Assembly: GCA_018435605.1 (NCBI GenBank)
Contig: JAHDNF010000012.1
Location: 1-64,000 of the forward strand
Direction of reading: 5' to 3'
DNA length: 64,000 bases
DNA from: a bacterium
Lineage (GTDB): Bacteria > Auribacterota > Auribacteria > Auribacterales > Auribacteraceae
Both the position numbers and the translations under genes were made by a program. The notes below the pieces were generated by a model. It made no database searches. It had not been told where the DNA came from and saw only the letters and a list, made by a program, of their open reading frames with translations. Shown piece by piece: positions 15,606-25,071 of this stretch; position 1 is the first letter of the stretch; the number at the start of each line of letters is the position of its first letter.

Positions 15606-17942
15606 TTAAAATGAAGTACCCATACTGAAATGGAATTGCGGATCCTCATCTTCTGTGAACTTATCTGTAACTACAGGAAAACCATAGTCGAATTTCATCG
15701 GTCCAATGGGCAGATTAAGGCGTACTCCAAGACCGATACCAACATTCATTTGCCTGTCTCCGAAATCGCCTACTTTTTCGTATACATTACCCGCGTCAAC
15801 AAAAAACGCTCCGTATACGCGGGTTATTATTGGAAACATATATTCTACAGAATGCCATAAAGACAATTTGCCTCCGAGCGGTTCGTCGTTAATGTCCTGC
15901 GGGCCGATAGCCCGATACTCAAAACCTCGTACCGTATTTGATCCGCCGAGAAACAAGCGGTCAAACAAGGGTACATTGCCACCGCTCATTCCTCCTGCCA
16001 CTCCGAGTCCGCCTCTGAGCATGACTATGTGATCGGGAAAACGAGAAAACGGAGCTATGTAACGGGAATGCTGAAGATCCAAACGGGAATAACTTTCCGA
16101 ACCTCCGGAGAACTTCATTAAAGCGACCGATTTTGCTCCTTTAGAAGGAAACGCTATGCGGTTTCGTGTATCACGTGTCAACTTGAATCCTACAGATACT
16201 TGATTGTAAGTGCCATCTTCGGCAAGCAATTGCGGTGATGCATCGTCATCTACATTTACATCGACTTTTTCGAGTGTCAAAATAACGTCGCCCCGATTAA
16301 ATGCACCGAAAGCTTTTCCCAGAGTAAAACTGACTCCGATTCTGTCTTCATCATAATCACTGCTCAAATAATCATTTTGATCTACAAACGCATCGAATCC
16401 GAACATGAGTTTTTTATCTAAAAAGTACGGTTCTACAAAACTTATAAGGAAATTCTGGCGTTTCTTGCCGGCTTCAAGCCTGATTCTGAATTTTTGTCCT
16501 GCTCCCTGAAAATTTCTGAAATTGAACAGATCAAAATTCGATTGGCTTATTTCCGCGAATCCCACCAATGAATCGATAGAGCTAAAACCAGCTCCAAAAC
16601 TGAGCGCTCCGGTTTTTTTCTCTTTAACATCAAAAACCACATCTTTGCGGTCGTATATATCGCTGTCATGAATTTTGATTCCTACTTCCTCGAAGAAACC
16701 TGTATTCTGCAGTCTTTGCTGACTGGTTTTCAATTTATCTCCGTTGAAAACTTCGCCCGGATACGCCAGTATTTCGCGACGTATGACTTTGTCTTTCGTC
16801 TTGAAATTCCCCTGAACGTTAATTTTGTTGATGTAAAACATAGACCCTTCACTAAGCGTTAGAGCCAAGTCCATAGCGGATTTTTCAGTATTGAAAGTAA
16901 CTCTGGTATCTATATTTATCTGTATATAACCGCGGTTGAAATAAAAATCTTTGATTTTCTGCTGATCAGTAGCCAATTTTTCAGGGGAGTAAAGGGTACT
17001 GGGTTGTGATATCAGTAGTAACTCGATTGATCTGGTAGGGAACACGGTATTTCCGTCAATACTGACGGATCCCACCGGATAAGTTGGCCCTTCCTCGACG
17101 ACTATGGTTACCTCGATTTTCTTCTTTTCAGTCGATACAGAGCGTTTAACGTCAATAATTTTTGCGTCGAGATATCCTTTATAATGGTAATAATTTTCGA
17201 TGCGGTCTACATCTTCGCTGAAAACTTCTTCATCCATGATACCGGTTTTCAAAATAACGTTAAGAGGCCAGATCGATTCTTTCTTTGTTTTCATCAATTT
17301 TCTCAGGTCGTTTTCATTGAATGCATGTACTCCTTGGAAAGAAACTTTTTTAACTTTCAGTTGAGTTCCTTCATCAATCACCATTTTCAAAGTCGCTTCG
17401 TGCTTTTCAGGGTCTATTGTCAATTGATAGTCGACTTCGATGAGCGGAAAACCTTTAGTTACATAAAGTTCTTTTATCGCCAATATATCCTGTTTGATAC
17501 GTCCTTCATCAGCGGGTTCACCGACTTTTGATTTAACGACCTTTTTTATGTTGCGGTCTTTGAGTTTTGAAAGACCGACATAGGTTATTTCCGACAAAAT
17601 CGGTTTTTCTTCAACGTGAATGTTTACAATAACGCCGCTCGAGGTTTGCTCTGTTTCAAAGTTTATCATTGAAAAATAGCCTGTGGCGTATAAGTCTTTG
17701 ATATCGGCTTTGACGACGCTGGGATAGAAATAGCGGCCTTCTCTGCTTCTGATTTTGTTGAGTACGAAATCCTTGGAAAGCGCCCGCAACCCTGTGACAT
17801 TTATTTTTGTGACGAGTTCCTGACTTTGCGCTTCAGCCCTGTAAACACCGGCGAAAACCAGTATCCACGCGAGTATAAGTGATAGCGGTTTACGTAAAAG
17901 ATGAGTGTATGATTGCATCAAGTTTAACAAGGCTGTATGCAC
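15606..17942 (-). CDS. bamA: Outer membrane protein assembly factor BamA
   Basis: The core Omp85 protein that inserts beta-barrels in the outer membrane. After a signal peptide (ending YRAEAQ) come five POTRA domains (about 40-440; for example INVTGLRALSKDFVLNKI and SIDGNTVFPT) and a 16-strand barrel. The barrel has the Omp85 loop-6 motif VRGFEYRAIGP, and the C-terminus ends in Phe (FSMGTSF). The start is uncertain: GTG at 17942 abuts AAAGGGG, a TTG at 17930 is better spaced, and ATG at 17918 fits the signal peptide. It lies 17 bases after dnaB. Confidence 0.95.
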   Translation of the reverse strand: MHTALLNLMQSYTHLLRKPLSLILAWILVFAGVYRAEAQSQELVTKINVTGLRALSKDFVLNKIRSREGRYFYPSVVKADIKDLYATGYFSMINFETEQTSSGVIVNIHVEEKPILSEITYVGLSKLKDRNIKKVVKSKVGEPADEGRIKQDILAIKELYVTKGFPLIEVDYQLTIDPEKHEATLKMVIDEGTQLKVKKVSFQGVHAFNENDLRKLMKTKKESIWPLNVILKTGIMDEEVFSEDVDRIENYYHYKGYLDAKIIDVKRSVSTEKKKIEVTIVVEEGPTYPVGSVSIDGNTVFPTRSIELLLISQPSTLYSPEKLATDQQKIKDFYFNRGYIQINIDTRVTFNTEKSAMDLALTLSEGSMFYINKINVQGNFKTKDKVIRREILAYPGEVFNGDKLKTSQQRLQNTGFFEEVGIKIHDSDIYDRKDVVFDVKEKKTGALSFGAGFSSIDSLVGFAEISQSNFDLFNFRNFQGAGQKFRIRLEAGKKRQNFLISFVEPYFLDKKLMFGFDAFVDQNDYLSSDYDEDRIGVSFTLGKAFGAFNRGDVILTLEKVDVNVDDDASPQLLAEDGTYNQVSVGFKLTRDTRNRIAFPSKGAKSVALMKFSGGSESYSRLDLQHSRYIAPFSRFPDHIVMLRGGLGVAGGMSGGNVPLFDRLFLGGSNTVRGFEYRAIGPQDINDEPLGGKLSLWHSVEYMFPIITRVYGAFFVDAGNVYEKVGDFGDRQMNVGIGLGVRLNLPIGPMKFDYGFPVVTDKFTEDEDPQFHFSMGTSF

Positions 17943-17959
17943 CCCTTTACAATACGTTG

Positions 17960-19351
17960 TTAATCTTCATCACGCAATGTGAAATTATCGAAGCGGGCAA
18001 ATTCGCTGAAAAACCGCATAGTTATATCTCCGACCGGCCCGTTACGCTGTTTGGCTATGATTATATCCGCCTCGCCCGGTCTGGTATCTTTGTTATAGTA
18101 TTCCGGACGAACCATCAGGATTACCACATCGGCGTCCTGCTCGATAGCGCCTGACTCGCGCAGGTCGGACAACATAGGCCGATGATCCTGACGCGATTCT
18201 ACTGACCGGTTGAGCTGAGAAAGCACCATGACAGGAACATGAAGTTCACGCGCGAGCGCTTTAAGCGAACGTGATATCTCAGATATTTCCTGTTGCCTGC
18301 TTTCTATTCGTTTTCCGACCGCCTGCATTAGCTGGAGGTAATCTATGACGATCAGTTTGATATCGTCGGATGCCTTGAGCCTGCGTGCTTTAGCTCTTAA
18401 TTCCATAAGCGATATGGCCGGCGTATCGTCTATAAAAATTTTTGATTCCGATAATTTTCCTGCGGCGTCAACAATTGTAGGCCAATCTTTTCGTTCAAGG
18501 AAGCCGCTTCTAATTTTGCTGTAATCGACCCGTGCGAGCGAACAGAGCATACGTTGTACTAGCTGTTCTTTAGACATTTCAAGACTGAAAATCGCTACCG
18601 CCTCACGGGATTGAAGCGCGACGTTCTCAACAATATTAAGAGCCAGCGCCGTTTTACCCATAGATGGTCTAGCCGCTATAACTATCAAGTCCGACGGCTG
18701 TAATCCGGACGTTTTTTTATCCAGATCGACATATCCAGTGGCCACTCCAGTGACCAGACGGCGTTTGCTACACGCTTCGTCCAATTGGTCGATTGTTATT
18801 TTTAGCAGATTTTTTGCTTCATGGAAATCATTTTTTGTTTTTTGCTGGCTGATATTGAAAATATGTTTTTCAGCGTTATCCAGCATTACTTCCGCATCAG
18901 CGTCCGGCCTATACGATTCCTGTATGATGCCGGACGCGACTGAAATCAGATTTCGCAAGATATATTTCTCAAAAACTATCCTCAAATAGTGCTCGATATG
19001 CGCCGCTGAAGGAACTGTGTTAAGCAGGGTAGCGATATATGATTCGCCGCCGACCCGGTCGAGCTGGTCACGCCGTTTAAGTTCATCGCGAAGTGTGAGC
19101 ATATCGATAGGGATATTGCGGTCGAACATATCGATAACAGCCGAAAAAATGAACTTGTGTATATCGCGATAAAAAACAGCGTCGGTTATAAGCTCCATAG
19201 CTTTTATAACAGCTTCGGGGCTAAGTAACATGGCTCCTAGTACTGCCATTTCCGCTTCGATATTCTGGGGAGGTACTTTATCTATCGAATTATCCACTAA
19301 AAAGCCTGATTCCTCTCTTGAACGAGGAAATTGTTGGATTGTGTTTTCCAC
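17960..19351 (-). CDS. dnaB: Replicative DNA helicase
   Basis: Hexameric 5'-3' helicase of the replication fork. N-terminal domain PPQNIEAEMAVLGAML, linker, and RecA-like C-terminal domain with Walker A AARPSMGKTALALN, Walker B LIVIDYLQLM and LSDLRESGAIEQDADVV. It has 463 residues with no intein. Start is GTG with GGGG seven bases upstream; no ATG precedes the conserved N-terminus. It follows rplI, the usual rpsF-rpsR-rplI-dnaB order. Confidence 0.97.
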   Translation of the reverse strand: MENTIQQFPRSREESGFLVDNSIDKVPPQNIEAEMAVLGAMLLSPEAVIKAMELITDAVFYRDIHKFIFSAVIDMFDRNIPIDMLTLRDELKRRDQLDRVGGESYIATLLNTVPSAAHIEHYLRIVFEKYILRNLISVASGIIQESYRPDADAEVMLDNAEKHIFNISQQKTKNDFHEAKNLLKITIDQLDEACSKRRLVTGVATGYVDLDKKTSGLQPSDLIVIAARPSMGKTALALNIVENVALQSREAVAIFSLEMSKEQLVQRMLCSLARVDYSKIRSGFLERKDWPTIVDAAGKLSESKIFIDDTPAISLMELRAKARRLKASDDIKLIVIDYLQLMQAVGKRIESRQQEISEISRSLKALARELHVPVMVLSQLNRSVESRQDHRPMLSDLRESGAIEQDADVVILMVRPEYYNKDTRPGEADIIIAKQRNGPVGDITMRFFSEFARFDNFTLRDED

Positions 19352-19382
19352 CAGATACCCCGGTTGTTCGCTATCGTGCCGA

Positions 19383-19829
19383 CTATTTTTCTTTAACCAC
19401 CCATACTTTTAAAGTACCTACAACTTCCGGATGCAATTTCACGTTGACCGTGAATACGCCCAGTTCCCTGATAGGTTCTTCGAGAACGATTTTGCGGCGG
19501 TCGATTTCCATACCTTCTTTTTCAAGAGCGCGAGCAATATCCTGCGAGGTAACCGAACCGAACAGTTTGTCTTCTTCGCCGGCCTGAACGGGAATCGTAC
19601 AGGATACGGACAGAAGTTTTTCTGCAACTTTTTGAGCCTGTTCGAGTTCTTTCCGTTCACGTGTCATCCGGCGTCGCTTTATTTCATCGATTCGTTTCAT
19701 ATTGGCGCTGTTTGCCGGAATAGCCATGCCTTGCGGAACCAGAAAGTTACGGCCGTACCCATCGGCTACGTTGATGACGTCTCCTTCAGCTCCCAATCCT
19801 TTAACTGACTGTATTAAAATTATTTCCAT
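19383..19829 (-). CDS. rplI: 50S ribosomal protein L9
   Basis: bL9: N-terminal globular domain (VKGLGAEGDVINVADGYGRNFL), long connecting helix rich in Lys/Arg/Glu (about 42-75) and C-terminal domain. 148 residues, standard. SD GGAGAT before the ATG. It lies between rpsR and dnaB. Confidence 0.97.
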   Translation of the reverse strand: MEIILIQSVKGLGAEGDVINVADGYGRNFLVPQGMAIPANSANMKRIDEIKRRRMTRERKELEQAQKVAEKLLSVSCTIPVQAGEEDKLFGSVTSQDIARALEKEGMEIDRRKIVLEEPIRELGVFTVNVKLHPEVVGTLKVWVVKEK

Positions 19830-19855
19830 TGTAACGTATCTCCTTCACCAGTTTC

Positions 19856-20089
19856 CTATTCTACGACGTACGGTAACAGAGCCATAAAACGAGCGCGTTT
19901 AATAGCTGTGGTCAATTGACGCTGATGCTTGGCGCAGTTACCGGTAATACGGCGGGGAATAATTTTACCGCGTTCCGTGAGGTGACGTCGCAATCTTTCA
20001 TAATCTTTATAATCGATCATTTTCACTTTATCGATGCAGAACTTGCATTTTTTACGACGTGAAAATTTTCTTCTCTTTACGTATGCCAT
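19856..20089 (-). CDS. rpsR: 30S ribosomal protein S18
   Basis: bS18, which binds next to bS6 on the platform of the small subunit. 77 residues with [20 protein letters not shown] and [13 protein letters not shown]. The CxxC near the N-terminus is of the zinc-binding (C+) type. SD AAAGGAGAG before the ATG. No ssb gene separates it from rpsF, unlike the common rpsF-ssb-rpsR order. Confidence 0.97.
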   Translation of the reverse strand: MAYVKRRKFSRRKKCKFCIDKVKMIDYKDYERLRRHLTERGKIIPRRITGNCAKHQRQLTTAIKRARFMALLPYVVE

Positions 20090-20137
20090 GGATATCTCTC
20101 CTTTATATCGTATATATTTATCGAGGTATCGAAAATA

Positions 20138-20581
20138 TTATTCTAATTCTTCTTCCTCGTCGAGCGGTTCAAATTCATCATTTCCCGCATCTTCCACAGG
20201 TTCGAGTTCTTCAAGCGTATCATCGTCCGATATCGCGTTATCATCCTGAAAAGGCTTTCTTTCTTCCAAAAGATCAAATTGCGGCTCTTTTTCGAGGCGT
20301 ATGAACATCTCGCGCAATATGCGGCTGTTGATCTTGAATTTTTCTTTCATTTTATGTATCGCTTGAGTATCGATATCAAGATAGACAAGATAATAATATC
20401 CGTCGCGTTTTTTTGCTATCGAATAGGTAAACTGTTTCTTGCCGAGAGGTTCAATTCGTAATACCGTCCCTTTGTTTTTTTTGACCTCTGCCACGATCTC
20501 ATCAATCACCGCGTTGCGAGGCGATTCATCATCATCGCCGGTGTTAATGATGAACATGGCTTCATAATAACCTTTGTTCAT
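20138..20581 (-). CDS. rpsF: 30S ribosomal protein S6
   Basis: bS6 core (residues 1-100; YEAMFIINTG, RIEPLGKKQFTYSI, YYLVYLDID) followed by an acidic tail of about 45 residues ending in EEEELE. Such tails recall the C-terminal Glu residues added by RimK in E. coli, here gene-encoded and much longer. SD AAGGAG precedes the ATG by 8 bases. Confidence 0.95.
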   Translation of the reverse strand: MNKGYYEAMFIINTGDDDESPRNAVIDEIVAEVKKNKGTVLRIEPLGKKQFTYSIAKKRDGYYYLVYLDIDTQAIHKMKEKFKINSRILREMFIRLEKEPQFDLLEERKPFQDDNAISDDDTLEELEPVEDAGNDEFEPLDEEEELE

Positions 20582-20633
20582 GCCGTATCACTCCTTTTTT
20601 GTTTAAGTGGTCCCGAAATGGGCAGTAAGTGTA

Positions 20634-21215
20634 TTACGATACCTTACTGTTAAACATATTCATGGCTTTTTGAATGCCATGATCTATATAACAGACTATA
20701 CTTTCCTGCGCTGTGACCAGCGTATCGGAAAGTATGTCCATCTCATGTTTTGAAAAATTACCTAGCACGTAATTGTGCATATTTTCAACCGGTTTATCTA
20801 TCCCAACGCCAACCCGCAAACGGTGAAACTGATTGGTTCCTATATGGTCGATAATCGACCTCATTCCGTTATGCCCGCCATGGGATCCGCCTTCACGGTA
20901 CCGGATGGAACCTAATGGAATATGTATATCGTCAAAAACGACCAGCAGATTTTTTACAGCGCCGGTGCTATCTTTCTCCAGTTCAAGCGATCCTACCGCC
21001 TGACCGCTTCGGTTCATAAATGTCTGCGGTTTGATCAAATGAACAGTTTTGCCATTAATCGTTATTTTCGCATGCAGAGATGTCCGAGAATGATGTTTTT
21101 TGAATACTCCGTCATACGAGCGTTGTAACAGGTCGGCAATCATAAAACCCGCGTTATGACGAGTAAAAACATACTCATTACCCGGATTACCAAGGCCGAC
21201 TATAAACAGATCCAT
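20634..21215 (-). CDS. pth: Peptidyl-tRNA hydrolase
   Basis: Recycles peptidyl-tRNA dropped from ribosomes. Motifs: VGLGNPGNEYVFTRHNAGF with the catalytic His, KPQTFMNRSGQAV, VVFDDIHIPLG and GGHNGMRSI. 193 residues. An ATG three codons earlier (21224) is also possible; neither has a strong SD. Placement after rplY and before rpsF repeats the prs-ctc-pth order of many Gram-positives. Confidence 0.95.
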   Translation of the reverse strand: MDLFIVGLGNPGNEYVFTRHNAGFMIADLLQRSYDGVFKKHHSRTSLHAKITINGKTVHLIKPQTFMNRSGQAVGSLELEKDSTGAVKNLLVVFDDIHIPLGSIRYREGGSHGGHNGMRSIIDHIGTNQFHRLRVGVGIDKPVENMHNYVLGNFSKHEMDILSDTLVTAQESIVCYIDHGIQKAMNMFNSKVS

Positions 21216-21236
21216 AGAACACATACCGAAGAAGAA

Positions 21237-21890
21237 TTACTCTTCTTCCTTAACTTCACGTTTACGAATGAGTTCCGGTTCCGCTGGTTTTGCCTCACCT
21301 TCCAACAGGCCTTCACCCTCCTCAGTTTCCGCTACTACTCTCGGAAGTGAGATAGCAATAACTGCCTGACCGGGATCATCAAGAAACTTAACGCCTTTAG
21401 GCGGAGTCAAATCGCCCACGTGAAGGGTGTCGCCGACATCAAGGTTGGTTATATCCACCTCAATCACAGCTGGGATATCGGCAGGCAAACATTCAACTTC
21501 AAGCTCGCGCATTATATGGTCTACAACACCGCCATGACTTACGCCGATCGAATCGCCGATTTCTTCCACAAGTACGGATGTTGTTATCAATTCATCCATG
21601 TCGACTTTATGAAAATCAATGTGGAGAATTTCGTTTCGGAACGGATGATACTGTATATCCTGAATAATAACGTCTTCTTTTTTATTCTTCAATTTGATTT
21701 TTATCAGGGGATGCTCGCTGACTAGCGAATGCAACAGGTGAACAACATCGTTGGTATTCGCCTTGACCGCAATCGCTTCAAAATCCGCACCGTAAACAAT
21801 ACAAGGAATCCACCCTGTTTTGCGAAGCCGTTTTACCAAGGACGACCCCTTTTCGTTTCTAACCTCAACCTTCAATTCCATAGTAGCCAT
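21237..21890 (-). CDS. rplY: 50S ribosomal protein L25 (Ctc/TL5 long form)
   Basis: bL25 binds 5S rRNA. N-terminal L25 domain (1-95; GSSLVKRLRKTGWIPCIVYG, YHPFRNEILHIDFHKVD) plus the C-terminal TL5 domain (100-190; VECLPADIPAVIEVDI, DLTPPKGVKFL) and an acidic/charged tail. 217 residues. SD AGGAGG lies 11 bases before the first ATG. Confidence 0.95.
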   Translation of the reverse strand: MATMELKVEVRNEKGSSLVKRLRKTGWIPCIVYGADFEAIAVKANTNDVVHLLHSLVSEHPLIKIKLKNKKEDVIIQDIQYHPFRNEILHIDFHKVDMDELITTSVLVEEIGDSIGVSHGGVVDHIMRELEVECLPADIPAVIEVDITNLDVGDTLHVGDLTPPKGVKFLDDPGQAVIAISLPRVVAETEEGEGLLEGEAKPAEPELIRKREVKEEE

Positions 21891-21949
21891 GATATTCTTC
21901 GCCTCCTAGATATTCTGAATATAGTTTATATATCTATTTTGAAGTTATG

Positions 21950-22894
21950 TTAATTGAACAACGAGCTTACCGATTCGTTGTTCTTTATCCGCTTTATAGC
22001 TTCGCCGAGAAGTCCCGCGACACTCAATACCTTTATGGAAGTTTTAGCCGCTTTTGCTTTTTCGCTCAACGGGATAGTATCCGATACAACCAACTCGGTC
22101 AATGGACAAGAGTCGAGACGCTCAATTGCAGGACCGGCCAGAACAGGATGCGTTATAGCGGCATAGATACTCAAAGCGCCGTTATCCTTAAGCGCCTTGA
22201 TCGCCTCGGTCAACGACCCTGCAGTGGATATTATATCGTCAACGATCACTAAATTCCTGCCTTCGACTTCACCCATAATATTCATTACCTGCGTTTCTTT
22301 GCCGGAAACACGCCGTTTATCTATTGCCGCAAGAGACGCATTGAGTTTTCGTGCCATATTGCGAGCGCTTTTTATGCCGCCTGTATCCGGCGACACAACA
22401 GTCAGATTATCGAGATTCAGACTGCGTATGTAATCCAGCAATACCGGCGCGGCGTACAGATGATCGACCGGAATATCGAAAAAGCCCTGAATTTGATCGG
22501 CATGCAAATCCATAGACAAGACTCTGTTGGCGCCTGCGGCCGTGATTAGGTTGGCAATCAGTTTTGCCGTAATTGAAACACGAGGCTGATCTTTTCTATC
22601 TTGACGCGCGTACCCGTAATAAGGAATAACAGCGGTTATTCGTTCGGCGGAAGCCCTTTTGAGAGCGTCAACCATTATGAGTAATTCCATTATATTTTTA
22701 TTGGCAGGGTAGCAGGTAGGCTGTATTACAAATACATCACACCCGCGAACGTTTTCTTTTATTTTCACGAAAATTTCACCATCCGGAAACAGCGAAACAT
22801 CTGCTTGACCCATAGGGAGTTCCAAATAGTCAACTATCTTTTTTGACAACTCCGGATTGGCGCTTCCTGAAAAAACCTTGATCGGCCCCCTCAT
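21950..22894 (-). CDS. prs: Ribose-phosphate pyrophosphokinase
   Basis: Makes PRPP from ribose-5-phosphate and ATP. Hallmarks: FSGSANPELSKKI, DGEIFVKI, PYYGYARQDRKDQPR, the flexible-loop region DKRR followed by the PRPP-binding signature NLVIVDDIISTAGS. 314 residues, standard. SD AGGAGG. It starts the long minus-strand run; a TATAAT (22969-22974) about 75 bases upstream may be its -10. Confidence 0.97.
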   Translation of the reverse strand: MRGPIKVFSGSANPELSKKIVDYLELPMGQADVSLFPDGEIFVKIKENVRGCDVFVIQPTCYPANKNIMELLIMVDALKRASAERITAVIPYYGYARQDRKDQPRVSITAKLIANLITAAGANRVLSMDLHADQIQGFFDIPVDHLYAAPVLLDYIRSLNLDNLTVVSPDTGGIKSARNMARKLNASLAAIDKRRVSGKETQVMNIMGEVEGRNLVIVDDIISTAGSLTEAIKALKDNGALSIYAAITHPVLAGPAIERLDSCPLTELVVSDTIPLSEKAKAAKTSIKVLSVAGLLGEAIKRIKNNESVSSLFN

Positions 22895-23207
22895 TAAAAC
22901 CTCCTAAACATAGTCATTCCAAAGACGAATTCCTTGCGTGCCGATTCGCCATCGGAATAACGGTCGTTATTATATTGTCGTTATTTGACGACTTTCGAAA
23001 AATGCCGTTATTTTATGTGAAGAGCGCTAAAGAAGTCAAGTTTTTTTATAAAACTTTATGTCTATACATTCGCCATAACAAAATTCCGTTCGGTCAGTTA
23101 TCCGTACTTCCGAATTTTAGTGGTATCCTGAGAGAAATATATGTTAATATTTTGTTGGCAAAATAAAACTTAAGTACCTAAAAATATTCTTAACAATTTC
23201 AGGAACA
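22895..23207. other. Divergent intergenic region between prs and queH
   Basis: No gene is supported. A minus-strand TATAAT (22969-22974) is embedded in a direct repeat of GTCGTTATT (22963-22971 and 22977-22985, 14-base period), a possible promoter/operator for prs. The queH side is AT-rich without a clear -35/-10 pair. Confidence 0.35.
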
Positions 23208-23210
23208 ATG

Positions 23211-23771
23211 ATGAATACTGCAAAACCCAGGTTATTATTACACGCTTGCTGTGCGCCATGCTCTCCTCATGCCATTGAAACACTTGACCAGAAATATGAC
23301 GTAGAATTGTATTTTTATAATCCGAATATCCATCCCGCTGACGAGTATTGGTTGCGTGTCAAGGAAATGAAACGGTTAGCCGCTGATCTGCAAAAACGTC
23401 TGATCATTGAACCGTACGACGTGGATGAATGGTTTAGACGTATCGCAGGGCTTGAAGAAGAGCCGGAACGCGGCAAGCGATGTGAAGTATGTTTTGCCAT
23501 GCGTTTTGAAAAAACAGCGCAAACGGCGACACAGCATAACATCAATTTTTTTACCACTACACTCACTATAAGTACCCATAAAGATGCCGAAACCATCAAC
23601 CGGATAGGCAAAGAAATCGCAGGAAAATTCGGTATAACTTTTCTGGAACAAAATTTAAAGAAACAGGACGGTGTTCGCAACAACAGATTTTTATCGAAGA
23701 AGTACAACTTTTATCACCAGAACTACTGTGGTTGCATATATAGCCGGCGTCAATCACTCGCACAAGAGTGA
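23211..23771 (+). CDS. queH: Epoxyqueuosine reductase QueH
   Basis: Last step of queuosine synthesis in tRNA, reducing epoxyqueuosine; the DUF208 enzyme that replaces QueG in some bacteria. Conserved parts: HACCAPCS near the N-terminus, FYNPNIHP, RCEVCFAMRFEKTA, FTTTLTISTHKD, and the C-terminal YCGC. The cysteines are iron-sulfur/iron ligands in characterised QueH. Two adjacent ATGs exist; the second (23211) has AGGA at better spacing. It converges on the sigma-54 activator with an 18-base overlap of the coding ends. Confidence 0.95.
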   Translation: MNTAKPRLLLHACCAPCSPHAIETLDQKYDVELYFYNPNIHPADEYWLRVKEMKRLAADLQKRLIIEPYDVDEWFRRIAGLEEEPERGKRCEVCFAMRFEKTAQTATQHNINFFTTTLTISTHKDAETINRIGKEIAGKFGITFLEQNLKKQDGVRNNRFLSKKYNFYHQNYCGCIYSRRQSLAQE

Positions 23772-24722
23772 AAACCGCGATATCAAACGATGCAGGCGGG
23801 GACGCGATATGGCAAGGATTCGAGCCGCTTTGCTTTTATTCCATTTGCATTGTTCCAGTACATACTCGATATACCCCTTTTCCATTTCTTCAAGAGAAAC
23901 AAGAGAATCATACGATTGCGGAGATTGCTGTGATTTAGGAAAATGCAAAGGTATGTCTTCTATCCACAGTTTGTCGCGGCTTGCCATTGCCATTGCGGAT
24001 TTTATGACATTTCGAAGTTCGCGGATATTGCCAGGCCAGTTGTATTTGCTTAGATAGCTCAGTGCCGCTGACGAAACACCGCGGATATTTTTATCCAGTT
24101 CTTTGTTGAACATTTCAACAAAATATTCGCACAACAGCGGTATATCGTCTATGCGCCTGCAAAGCGGCGGCAAATGAATTGAGGCTTCATGTAATCGGAA
24201 AAAAAGATCTTTGCGGAATTTTCGTTTTGCGGTCATCTTCCTTATATTTTTGTTGGTGGCGGTGATTATCCTGAAATCAAGCGGTATATCGTGATTCCCG
24301 CCGACACGCCTGATAGTTCGGGTTTCTATGGCTCGCAGTAACTTTTTTTGCAGGTCAAGACTAAGGTCGCCGATTTCATCTAGAAATAAAACACTGCCGT
24401 CAGCCCGTTCGCATGCCCCGATGTGGGTAGATATAGCGCTGGTAAAAGAACCGCGTTCATGGCCGAACAGTTCCGATTCAACAACGCCCGGAGAAAGGCA
24501 GGTAACGTCGACTGTAACCATCGGCTTTGATTTCCGTTTGCTGTGCGCGTGGATATAGTCGGCTATGACATTTTTCCCTGTTCCGCTGGCGCCCGTTATA
24601 ACGAGAGATATATCGCTGGCGGCTACTTGATCTATACATTCCAGCCGTTCAAGCAGTTGCTTGTTTTGGGTTATGAATCCGAATTTTCGCAGATTATCTG
24701 CGAAGTCGTCAGACTGTGACAT
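23754..24722 (-). CDS. Sigma-54-dependent activator without a receiver domain
   Basis: About 322 residues: AAA+ domain first, then a Fis-type HTH. Walker A GASGTGKN (44-51), sigma-54 contact loop GSFTSA (91-96) instead of GAFTGA, Walker B LFLDEIGD (112-119), sensor/R-finger regions RKDLFFRL and PGNIRELRN, and a C-terminal helix-turn-helix (KWNKSKAARILAISRPRLHRL). There is no N-terminal receiver, GAF or PAS domain (only about 15 residues), so it may be controlled by level or by a partner protein. Start ATG 24722 has AGGTGG 5 bases upstream. It diverges from a flagellin gene that has a sigma-54 promoter. Confidence 0.93.
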   Translation of the reverse strand: MSQSDDFADNLRKFGFITQNKQLLERLECIDQVAASDISLVITGASGTGKNVIADYIHAHSKRKSKPMVTVDVTCLSPGVVESELFGHERGSFTSAISTHIGACERADGSVLFLDEIGDLSLDLQKKLLRAIETRTIRRVGGNHDIPLDFRIITATNKNIRKMTAKRKFRKDLFFRLHEASIHLPPLCRRIDDIPLLCEYFVEMFNKELDKNIRGVSSAALSYLSKYNWPGNIRELRNVIKSAMAMASRDKLWIEDIPLHFPKSQQSPQSYDSLVSLEEMEKGYIEYVLEQCKWNKSKAARILAISRPRLHRLISRFSLLCE

Positions 24723-24863
24723 GTCAGCCACCTATGCTTTTTAACGATTTTGTCTTTAAGAGTGCCCGTTTCGTGTATCGACCCTCTTTTTAATATTTTA
24801 TCGGCTTTTTTTACGCTCGCTTAATAGATTTAATGTAACGCTTTGTTTCATATAACTGCTAAA

Positions 24864-24911
24864 CAAGTAACGGCATATTACAAGTATGCCGCCGTCGTGA
24901 TGTATTACTTG
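24864..24911. promoter_or_regulatory. Nested inverted repeats, candidate enhancer (UAS) for the sigma-54 activator
   Basis: CAAGTAA (24864-24870) pairs with TTACTTG (24905-24911), and just inside it CGGCATA (24871-24877) pairs with TATGCCG (24885-24891). The centre is about 125 bases upstream of the -24 element at 25006, a usual distance for an enhancer-binding-protein site. Binding is inference. Confidence 0.5.
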
Positions 24912-25002
24912 AAATTAAAAATGGAAACTAATGAAGTTGTATCGCTCTTTATATCAATATCTAATGCATATATGATTTAATGCCAAAATATTATAAAGTA
25001 GT

Positions 25003-25020
25003 ATTGGAACAATCTATGCT
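25003..25020 (+). promoter_or_regulatory. Sigma-54 promoter upstream of the flagellin gene
   Basis: ATTGGAACAATCTATGCT contains GG (25006-25007) and GC (25018-25019) with exactly ten bases between. It differs from TTGGCAC-N4-TTGCT at one base in each half. Transcription would start near 25031, leaving a leader of about 165 bases that holds a small ORF (25072). Confidence 0.65.
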
Positions 25021-25071
25021 TTAAGTATTTATCGCTTTTGGGATTGTTATATAAAATTTAGGAATCGCTAT

